Shown piece after piece: positions 26,201 through 38,200 of a DNA stretch of 62,000 bases. The DNA is from Phoronis australis (Eukaryota; Phoronida; Phoronidae). The position numbers and the translations under genes are program-made. Numbering within the stretch: the first letter of the stretch is position 1; the number at the start of each line of letters is the position of its first letter. The stretch is from positions 95,288 through 157,287 of the forward strand of contig NMRA01000258.1 in the NCBI GenBank assembly GCA_002633005.1, written 5' to 3'. The notes below the pieces were generated by a model. It was given only the letters and a program-made list of their open reading frames with translations. It ran no database searches and was not told where the DNA came from.

Positions 26201-29200
26201 AGCTGATCACATGAATTTATCAGTAATAGTTCTACCTCTCCTTTAGGTCGAGAAAGACATTGAGGATCACAATAGCGCCATCAGCAGAATGAAGTCGCAA
26301 TTGAAGAAGATAAAGGAAGGTGCAGGGGAGGAACAGGTATGGCGCCATCTATTGAGAGTAATTAGGAAACAATTGTATCAATTTCCTTAAACAAGAGCAG
26401 TTAGTCACAGACTGGATGAGGATTGAATCAATTTATTTGATAATGTACAATAACGTCACCCTTCAGTCATAAGCTGACACTTGACAGTCAAAAATCTATT
26501 TTGATGTAAAATTAAAAGTCCTCACAAAGATTGGCAGTTATGTAGGACCTCGGCAAAAGGTCCAAATTTGGCTAAATTTGGCCCATCATGTTAGAAATAG
26601 TTGATCGGATTTTTATGAAGCTTTCAGACACTATGTTGTATGTAGAGTTCTTCAAAACGTTCAGGTTACATATTGTTACATATTGTTACATATTGTTACA
26701 TATTGTTACATATTGTTCCACTTTTACATGAACAACTATGAAAAATATGATTTTTATGATTTTTATGAAAAAGTAATCAAATGAATTTAAAAGTTGCATA
26801 AAACAAAAACAAAATGATCTTACTGCAGCGTGCTTTAGTTTGAGATTTCATCTTAAACAGTTATATCAAACAAAATGTGGCAACTGTTAATGATACCATT
26901 ATTGTGCTATAAGCGTATATTTTTTGTTTTAAAAAAGGCATGATCACGTGACCCAATTAATGGCAGATTGATAAAAAATCAAAAACCAGAAATTCTTTTA
27001 ATAAAGCTAAATTCTCTTTTCAAAAATATGCTTTGTAAATAGACTGTTTTTTTAAAGTTTTGTATATCTGTAGCTAAATACACAAACTTGTAGATAAGGT
27101 CTTACATAATTATCAAGCTTAATTAGTGATATTGGCTGCAACATCTTTGACTCTATTTTAAGCCTACTGAGACGTATCTGTTGTAGTTTGAAGGACATGA
27201 GTATCGCATGAAACATATCAAGAAGTTTGAGACAAATGATCGAATCGTGGGAACCGCTGGTATCAAGCTTAAGGTGAGCAGTAAAGGCTCACTTGGCTTT
27301 GGAGGTGGAGTTTTTGTATTAGTTCTTGGATTCAGTAATTTATTGTCCATTTGCTGTCTGATATACATACTATCTAATGTAAACTAATTGCACATCCTTG
27401 AGAGAAAGTTGGATAATATTCTTGTGTGACATTCGTCCAGTTGTCTTTTAGAAAGGAACTAGGAATGATGTGATGTCATATACTAATGATTTGTAGTAAT
27501 TGTTAGGTGTATGATAATGGTACAGATGACCAGGAACATGTGATGTACTTCAACATGCGAGACCTAACTAAAGGTATGAAGGCAATGACGGCAGACGAGA
27601 AGAAAAAGATGATGATGGAGCGGGTGAGTGTGGCCCAAGGTGTTGCTAACACAGCGTAGAACTAACATGGTGGGGCTAACAAAGGGTGGGGATATTGTGG
27701 GGATACCATGGGGTGGGTATAGAGCAGGTGGGATAACATGTAGAGGTATTTCATGGGTAGGAATGGTGTGGGGTTGAGACAGTATGGCGTGAGGGTAGAA
27801 TGGGGTGGGATAACATGTGATGGGGATAGCATTTAGAGGTATTGCATGGGGTGGGGATTGTATGGGGTGAGGATAGCATAGGGTGTGTACAGCACAGGGT
27901 GGACTGGCATGGTTAGAGGCTTTCTCAGAGAGGAGATAGTAAAGGATGTGGATAGCACAGATATTGAGACTAGCACATGTGAAGGGAAGGTGCTATGGAT
28001 TATGTGATTAGATTAGTTACTAGACAAATAATATGGAACTACAGTCATTTAATTACTGAAAAGGGCACAGCAAGATATTAATGACAATAGCCAAATTAAA
28101 TGCACTGACATTGAGTCTTGAAATTACTCTGTAGATAACAAATAATCAGTAAAAGGAGAGTGGCCTGGACATCGCCATGGCTTAATTCTGTCTTAATAGA
28201 GATGAGCCCCTGATTATATTGTCTTGTGCATGATGTCCTAAATGTTGGACTGCTGAAGTTAGAGTTGCATGAAGGAATCACTCGTGTCTAAGATAAATAA
28301 TTGTCGTGATAGCCCTAGTCTCTGTTGTGAGGTTAAAAGATTGTAAATTTTGGGATACTTTACTTACCCAATGTAGTGACACACCTCTATGGATATCAAA
28401 CATTTTCCAGCTTCTGGACCAACTGTCCATGAAAAAGTCCGGTGGCAGTGGACCCATTGCCAAGAAAATCTTTGATCGTTACGGTAACGAGATTACGAGC
28501 ATCAGTGACCTTGAGACGGACCAGTGTGTTTGGGTATCCTATGGTGAAGCATTCAAAAGTCCTTACAGTAAGTGATGGTTGAGGCTGCCTTCTAAGGGGG
28601 CAATTAACCTACCACATGGGTATGTTGTGACCCAGAAGTGCGCCGTTTGCCCGTTGCTTGTCGTCGCTCTAGCTCCTGTAATGTTGATCAGATTTCGATC
28701 AAATTTGGCTCACATCTGCATATCACCAATATTCTTTAGAAATTCAATGTTTCTGACAAAACTTAGCCCCTTGTTTGACTTTTTGTGTCTTACATGGTGT
28801 GTTTTATATTTTTGTTAACTTGAAAGCAGATGGACAGATTCGACTAAGTACTGCTTTGGTTCCTAATGGCAGTTTGTTTTCTTTTACGTTTTTGCCTTAT
28901 CTTTGGAGTTCTTTAACAGAATGAAATTTGGCCAATAGTTTTGAGTATGATGTGAACAATGGACTTCTTTTTCGTAACGAAGGAGTCCTGTTCAACATAC
29001 ATTCACATCTAATACTGTTGTTGCATCCTCATAAAGGATATGTCCCGAGTTGAATTTGCTGCAGTGTTGCGGTTTGTGGCGAATGTCTCATTCTTACCTT
29101 AGAGCCTATAATGGCAGGTGTACCAAGATGAATTTACACAATGGATGACTTCCACATTTTTTAAAATTCATTGATAAATACAAAAGGTTGAATGTTATGC

Positions 29201-32200
29201 TGGATTTGTTTGTGTTATGACCCCACACCACTGCAGTAAATTAGCTGTTAACCTATTTTCAGACTATGTAGTTTTGATTGAAACTATGTACTAAGTTAAC
29301 ACCACTTGAATCTTGCTCTATGAACACTTTATATTATATTAACATTGGCCACTAGTACTGTAATGTTGTTGTTTAAGTTTACATTTAATCATTTCATTGT
29401 TGTGTTTTGTTGTCATTCCAGCTTATGTTCTCCAAGTTATGTTTGACAAAGCTGCAGGTGTGAACATGTATAATGAAAAACAAACGGCATATCGTGAGCA
29501 ACTGGTGGATGAAGATGTCAAGGATGTGACGTAAGCTATCATCTGTTTGCACATTACTGTGTTAGGTCCAAAAACATTTAACTAAAAATATTTATTTTCT
29601 GTCGATTGTTAGCAGCCGCTTATCGGCTTTTCATCGGTTGGTTGCAAAGTTTTAAATTAAAATCATGACACAATTTTACAAGTTTCGCCAATGAATATCG
29701 GTCAAGTTGATTCCAAACGAAAGCAACTAATGAATTCCTCTTTATGTTCCAAATACAGTATCTGCCTTTTTGTGGAAATCTTAACACACAAGACTCAAAA
29801 ACTTGTCATTTTTTGTTAACAGTTCCACTTGTGACAAAGGTTCAATCATGATACAATGCGTTGTTTTGTGGACCACAATTACACTCCCCTAATGAAGAAG
29901 GTTTTAGACACCCAAAACCAGCATGAGATTCTTTGGAGGTTTGAAATTGTTTTCATTCAGAAATAATTATTTTTTTCAGTTCTTCTGACTTTGATGCTTG
30001 CATTGGTCTTCCTATTGAGTATGAATGTAAAGAGATCGATGACTCGACTAACCCTGTGGAAAGAGAACATATCAAGGATGTACTGAATGTCAGTGAAATC
30101 AGTCCCAACAGTCACTTCCTGAAAAATAAGGTCAGTTTTGGAGTGAAGTCAAGGTGACACAGTGTTCAAATCATATTTGACTGTTTGAACTACCTTCCAC
30201 ATACAGGTCACACAAAACCTTATTGTACAAAATTATGGAGAATATTCCACGCCTTCAAACTTACACAAGTGCAAGTGGAACTGTCAAAGTAGCTGGAATG
30301 AAGAGTCATGGCAGGTCATTTCTCATGATGACTGGTCATTACTAGTGATGATAGGTCATAACTTATCATGAAGGTCATTACTCATCATGAGGGTCAATAC
30401 TCATCATAACAGGTCATTACTCATCTTGAGAGGTCATTACTCATCATGAAAGGTCATAACTGCTCATCTTGACAGGTCATTGCTCATCATCACAGGTCAT
30501 TACTTATCGTGACTGGTCATTACTAATGATGATAGGTCATAACTTATCGTGACAGGTTATTACTCAATCATGACTGGTCATTACCCATCATGACAGGTCA
30601 TTACTTATCATGACAGGTCAATACTCATCATGACTGTCATTACTCATCATGATTGTCATTAATCATCTTGACAGGTCATTGCTCATCATCACAGGTCATT
30701 ACTCATCCTGACAGTCAGAGAACTGAAGTTTTGTCCACTTGGTTTTGGCATGTACTGTATTATTATCATCATGGTGAATCCATGTTTGACTTGTACTGCT
30801 ATCATTGGTGGTGAAGCTATGTTTGACATGTCGTGCCAGTAGTTAGTCTCTCCGTCCAAGAATCAAATTTGTTATTGAGACCACGTACCGTAACTGTGTA
30901 AAATTGGTATCAGCTTTTTCCTTATTACTCAGACAAGAAGAGATTACTTGGTTTGCAGAGAACTGGCAGTTGACTCTGCTTTGATTCCGTGCTTGGTGCA
31001 TATATTGGCACACCTTGACAAGACAACTAAAAAATCCTCGCGCAATAATGATATGTCAGTTCTTTGGAAGGCCTGAAATCTACTCTACTTTGACTAAGAA
31101 AAGTGTTGATACTAAGGATGAGTGATTTAGATCAAAACTTGATTTTTGAGCTGGAAGGCAGGTTTACTGCTAAGCTGCTCCTGAGGTCCATAACACTTTC
31201 TATTCAAGGTTTCTAACTACCTATTTCCTTTATGCAGGACAACTCTAAGTTCCTGTTATATCCTGAACTTGTCATTGATGTAAAGAGAAACAAGAACAGT
31301 AAAGACATGTGGCCGGGTGAAACACAGACATGGGTGATATCTAAGGTATACACATTATTCTGTTTTAGACCAGAGGCCTAGACCTGACATTTGATGGTAA
31401 AGTATTACTGAATGCATTAGATATTGGTCCATGTGATCTTGGGGTTGTGACTCTTAAAAGTGCTGTTAGTTGCTGATTTGTTTAATTGTGTTTTTTGTCT
31501 TGATCTTGTGGTCGTAAATACTTAAATTTTGTTTTTAATATATCGTGGAGCTGAGAATTTAGGATTAGAATTGGATTTCGTTATCTGTTAACAGTGAGTA
31601 ACACCCGCTTGCTCAACCTATTTTGAGTACCACAACAGATAGCCATTGGAGATATTGCACCGGCATTGTTGTGTCAGAAAGAAAATTAGTGCAAAGCTTT
31701 ATTCCTAGTAAATTGTGTATTAGTGGAAAACTTGCGTTTTGAAAATCATACACCAAAGAGTATTTCTGAAGGTTTTATGTGTTGATTCAGCCAGGTACAC
31801 TGTGCTTTACTGCCATCTATTGTAGACTGGTTACATCTACACCATGGCCATGTCACAGCTGGTCCTGTCAGTTACTGAAATAGAGGTGACTATCCCCCTC
31901 AAGACTCCGAAGGCTACTGAGGTGGAGGGGTTCCTTGTCACTCTGCAGAAGAAGATGGTGGGTAACCCCAACCAGAGGTGGGGCTTCTCCACTGATGGAT
32001 TCATTTATTGCCTGGTGAGTAGCAATCCTCCCTTGTGTCAAGCGAATGGTTCTGTTAGAGAATTTTCCCATTCGCATGGTTCATTGTTTTTGACTACCAC
32101 CTCTCCATGTTGTTTAATCATATGTTTGATGTTGTTCTGGACTTCCGTATCTCCTTTTAGCCTCACTGGTTTTATTAATAGATATTTCATTTTTTATTAT

Positions 32201-35200
32201 TAGGGTCAACCTGAGCTGGTTCTTACTCATCTGGGTCCACTGTTCGGTGATGAAGAGAACCAGATCACAAGTGAAAATGGTCCCAAGGGTCATCGAGCCT
32301 ATGTAGCTGTGTGTGAGAAAGTGGATGGCAAGGACGGAGCTCAGCAAAGGTAGGCAGTGTAGCTGTAGTGGACAACTAATGCGCCACTTTGTGCTCGCTG
32401 CAGACTATATCATGGGCTTGTTGGCACTGTGCCAACTGTGCAATTCTTTGTGGGTTAGCCTGGCCCTTATGGGAAGACTGCAGGGCTTTCTTGTCCTCTT
32501 ATGTGTTTTTAATAAAAACAACCTACTCTAGTTGGATTTAAACCGGCTTGACATGTTTTGCCGTTTATTGAAACACCATCATCAGAAGAAAAAAAAACAG
32601 TGGCCACCTATTTTCTTTTCCTTTTTTATTTTTTTTTCTTCTGATGATGGTGTTTCAATAAATGCCAAAACATGTCAAGCTGGTTTAAATCCGCCATTGT
32701 TTTTATTAACATTATGCTGCAACTTGCTGTCATGGAGCTCATAATATGTGTTGGTACTAGCAGAAGTCTGGTCATAGAGTTGGGCCCGTTACATGGAACA
32801 ATTGATTACAAATCATCAAACCTCTAAGGTCATTATTATGATTATCAACCATTGCTTAGTAACTAATTGTAATGTGAAGCAAGATGCCAAGTTGTCAAAA
32901 TGAAGAATGTGTTATCATGAGTTGAAATAAGGGTCGTCTTGGCAACAAGGCCTAATTGGTAGTTGATAGATTTCATTTAATATGATCATTTTTTGAAACC
33001 TAACAAGTGTAACGTTAATAAATTGTGTACCATGTTGTGTTGTGTGTGAATGTTGTAGGTGGGCTGTTAAATAACAGAGACCAATTGACAATCTTGTGAT
33101 GTGTGTGAACCTTGCATGTGGGCTGTTAAATAACAGAAACTTGGCAATCTTGTGATTTGTGTGAATGTTGTAGATGGGCTATTAAACAAGAGAGACTTGA
33201 CAATCTTGGCCAGTGGAAGCATACTCAGGGTACAGACCAGGAGTGGAAGAAGAGAGCATACTCTTGGCCTGTCACTGAGGAGGGAAACTGGAATGAGGTG
33301 TGTGAATTGGGAGAAGGGAATCAAAATAAGCGGCTGTGGGGGTGTTCAGGGTAGGTTGGGACACCGGGACAGGTAGGTTGGGACACCAGGACAGGTAGGT
33401 TGGGACACCAGGACAGGTAGGTTGTCTCAGATGGAAGAAAGGAGGCTAGCCTTCTTTTAGTCCATAGCTGAGGACTGGGTGACTCGGATGAGATGTGGAC
33501 ACATCAGGGAAGTGTGGAAGAGTTCTGGGTAGGAAAGGGACGGTACCGTTATAAATGAGAATCAAGAATGGAAAAGGAACTGCCCATTATCATAAAGTAC
33601 GTGAACAAAAAATAGGGTGAGATCACAATTATCTCGAGGCTAGGGAAAATCCAGGAGATTTAGAATCATTCTGTTTTCTACAATATATATAGTTGTTTTG
33701 GGAATCGATTCCTGTCACAATTGTAGCAACGGTACTTTTTTACTGAGCTAGTTCCAAACTGAGATTGAGTTCTTATTGTACATCTCAGACACATATTATG
33801 TTTAAGTCATTACTACATCTTGTCAAGCTTCCAGTTGTTAACCAGAGTGTTCATCTTGAATGACTGTTTAAGTGATAAGATTGGGAAGCCTACTTGACAT
33901 TGTTATTCATTCTTATGACCACTTTCAGTTGGTTTCTACTCACTACAGTTAATTGTACTCTCCAACCTGATGTATGCTTCACCTGTTGTATGCTTCACCT
34001 GATGTATGCTTCACCTGTTGTACTGTCTTTAGTAACCAAAACCTCTCAAAATATTCCCTCGTTGAACTAAGTTAAGTGACGCCATGAATAATTACTTGAG
34101 AGGTCAATGGGGGTATAAAATCATATTTTAATGTAATTTAGTTTACAAATAAAGATTTTATATGAAATCACATTTTTTTCACAATTTTATAAAGCAGTGT
34201 ATGTTTATTTCTAAGTTGATTCCTATTGGCTAACACACAAGGAATACTCTGTTGATGATGTCACAGCACAGGCATAGTTCTTTTTTCTGTTTGTAAATGG
34301 TTTACTTTGGTTTGTTTTCTTCTGAGTTTACTCAATGGTACAAGAATTTTTACTTTGTGACCTTGATGATCATCCTTCAATAACATTGTGAAGAAAATTT
34401 TAAAATTTAATACTTTCAATTGATATTGCTTAGTCTCCTTGCCTTGGTCAAATGTCATTTGATTTGTTGCAGGACTTCGATTGGCCTATGGAGGGCTTCT
34501 TAATACCCGGAGTGCCACCTATTAGAAAAGTGCAGAAAGATTATGGAGGGCGTAAGTTGAAACTTGAATTTTTATTATTCATCTTGATACTTGTTTGCAT
34601 TGTCATGTATTTAGAGTATCATGCACTGTTCAATGCACTGTTCAGTGTCACTTCAAATGACAGTGTCTTGTCTTTTCTAGATATTCCACTCAGACTGATG
34701 GTGGTAAAAAATGGTGAGAAGCAGACCAACATGGTTATGCCAGTGGTGGGACCCAATCTGACTAACGTATGTGCAACTTAGCTCTCAGTTAAATGTAATA
34801 GTATTAACTAAAGATACAGTTGGAATGAGAGTTTACAACTGAAAGCAAATGACTGCCAGCGGTTAACTGTACTGTAGTTAGTGAATGTTTGTCCTTTAGG
34901 TGGCAGCACTGGCTATAACTGATGGACTGATTGCTTAACAGCTACTATTTCAATGGAGTTCAGACGTTTTTTATGAAATTTTATTCTTCTATGTTGGAGA
35001 AAATAAAATACGTCACATTTTCATTCAATTGTTCAGATGATGAAGGACCTGAATAAGACTGCGCAAAATGGCAAGCGCCACATGGGACACAGCCCAGTAC
35101 AGAAGAGGGGACAGAGTAAAGTTAAGCATGACCACAGCAAGTGTGAGGGAGAGGACAAGGGTGACTCTGTGGCCAACGATACTCACCTGCACTGCGAGGA

Positions 35201-38200
35201 GATGACACTTCCTCAACTAGAGATGTTACTGGTGAGTATCACTAGCCATTCACTGATACTGGTACCACTAACCATTCACTGATACTGATGAGTATCACTG
35301 ATACTGGTACCACTAACCATTCACTGATACTGATGAGTATCACTAGCCATTCACCAATACTGGTGAGTGCCACTAGCCATTTACTGATACTGGTTCCACT
35401 AGCCTTACATTGATACTGTTGAGTATTGCTAGCCATACAACTGCTTAGTGTCATTAGCCATTCACTGATACTGCTTTGTATCTCTAGCTTTTCGCTGATA
35501 CTGGTGAGTATCTAGTCATTCACTGATACCTATGAGTTTCACTAGGCATTCAGTGATACTTCCATGTATCACTTGCTATTCACTTACTGCCGAGTATCAC
35601 TAGCCATTCACTGATGCTGGTGAACATGAGCTGTCATTTTCTATTCACTGATATTTGTATAATAGATACTCATGTAGTGACTATTCGATAGATTTTACTG
35701 GTCTGAATCACTATAAGATTTTTCCTGGTATTAGTGTAATGAGGTAGTGAGCTTTTTTGGAAGTTTTCAGAAAGTCAATCATTAAATAAAATTTAATGTT
35801 ATCGATACACATCTGGCAAATTTGTTGGGACAGTAGTTATCATGATTTTAAAATCGGAGAACGCATTGACCTGACTAATCTAGTTGTTACCGTTTTTCCT
35901 TCCTCCAGTTTCTAGAGAGGTGCACTGGACTTTTGGACCTACCATTTGCTGCTCGACGACTCTTTGATGAGACTGGACGAGAACACGTGACCTTGGCTGA
36001 GTTGCAACGGGACCAGCTTGTATTTGTTTCATGTGGTGAGCCATTTAATGATCCATCACTGAGCAAGAAGGAGCAACAGAGGCGTTTCCTACTGGCCAAC
36101 TTGGCAGGAGATGTGGCACAAATCAGGCAATTTGTGGCCCTCAGAGATCCTCAAGGTATGTTGACAGGCTTTCCCTTGTGTCACCGTATGCATCTCTGCT
36201 ACGCATCACTGACTGTTCAGCACCAGTTTCTATAGCCAGGTTGCTTAACTCGTTTACTATACTTCAGCTGAGTCAGACATTAAAGGCAATATCTACAGGC
36301 ATCTTCCTCTCACTGTTCTTAACTTTCTCAGTTTAAGCTGACACTTCATGGATGTAGAAGTCTCTTGAACTTGATGTGCAGTGTCAGAGTTAATTGTCAA
36401 GTGATTGCTGAAACTTTTTCTTAAGAACTACCATTATTGAGTTTTTGTAATATCAGTCTTGTTCATAACGTGATCATTCTTTACCATAACTTTGTAATAG
36501 TCATCTTGTCAATAATGTGCTCATTCGTTTAGCTTTACTGTGACTTTGATTGTAGTCAGTAACTGTGTGTGTTGTGACAACATTTTCCAAACTGTATTCA
36601 GACTTAGCTGTGGCTCATTTTGTGATTTTGCAGACTTTGTGCTTGAAGTTGAGGGTGCTCTTGTGCCCAACGCTAGACTCATTGTCAACCAGTGTTATCT
36701 CCCCCCCGAGTCGCATGATGACCAAGTCAGTGGGGATGAGGATGAACAGACGGAGAATGACGATCAGGGTACCCATCCATCCATGGATGAAATTCTGGAG
36801 ACTACGTGAGTTAATTATTTTGTGGAAAGTCCACTTAATGGAGTTCTGTAGGCTCAAAAATTTATTGTTTAAGACAGTATAACTTTGAAATTAAAAAGTA
36901 TTTTTTATATTTTCTGATTCTCTAATGATTAATGCAGCCCGCCTTACATCACAAAACCCAACTTTTGATTTACGGGTCGTTATGAAATTTTTCTCATATT
37001 GTCCCTTAGTCAAATTGAAGGTGACTTCATGGCTTCAAAGAGCCGTGACAGTTCATTATTCCTTGAGACCAGGCTCTTCAAGTTCACTCGTTATCATTTT
37101 ATGTGCCGAATTTGGTTTCAAGAAATAACGAACCCAGAAATCACTTCTCACTGGGTAAGGAACAAGGTGAGAGTAAATGATCTTCTTGAACGAAAAATGA
37201 ATTTATAGCTGAAGATAATTTAATTTTATTAATAAATAAAACTTGCCTGTGGACTGCCCAATTCTGTTTTCTTGCAAGATGTTGTAACCATTTTTGTTAC
37301 TCTTGTTTAGGTCAGATACTCATTCCAAAACTAGTAGCAACAGGTAGAGTGATGTACATTTGTCTGATTTCTATCACACACCATTTCAGCATTATAGAAC
37401 GTTTTTCACAACCAGTTGATTGTTTCATATCATTTTTTATTTTTATCATTTCGTATTGCGATCAATGGTCGTGAAAAGCATGGTTGGTTGCTGTTTGCCA
37501 TTTTAGTTTAAGCGCACATTGTGTTGTCCCGCCTTTTTCATTTTGTAACCAAGGTTACAAGTAAAGAATATTAACTTTACATCCTTGTAATTAATGCTGA
37601 CTATTGTAAATATAGAGAGACTAAAATTATTACAGCAATACTTTAGGTTAAGTCTTCATTCTCAGTGTTGGGAGTGTTTTGTTGTTTCTGTTTTAATGTA
37701 CTTTGCTTGTGTCATACTATTATTCAAAAGCCATTCAGAGAGCTGTGAAATTATCAGTCTTGTCAAATTGTAGCACTGCCCACGAGAGAGCTCACATGAG
37801 ATCAGAGAACAGGCTGGAAAAAATGAAATGGCCATGGGAACGAATTGCTAATGAGGAACTTACGGACACGTTTGAGGAACATCCGGTGTCACCTACAGGG
37901 AAAATGACTGAATCGCAACGGAAAAGGTGTGCTGTGATTTATTTTCCTTGCAAGAAAAGTTTCAGTGTGGTCCTGCAATTCAGTTGTAAAGCATGGCAAT
38001 GTCTCATGAAGTTTCATATGATCTTGTGTTTTCGTGACATTCTTGCATCTACCGAGTGCGACTCGGGCAAAACACCTCTTGTGACCTACTTAACATTTGA
38101 AATTTACTCGTTCTAGGTCAAGATCACGATCACCAGTGAAGTCACCCCGAACTCCCGGGATCCACCTGCAGATGTTTGTGTTCAACAATGGCTTCATTCA

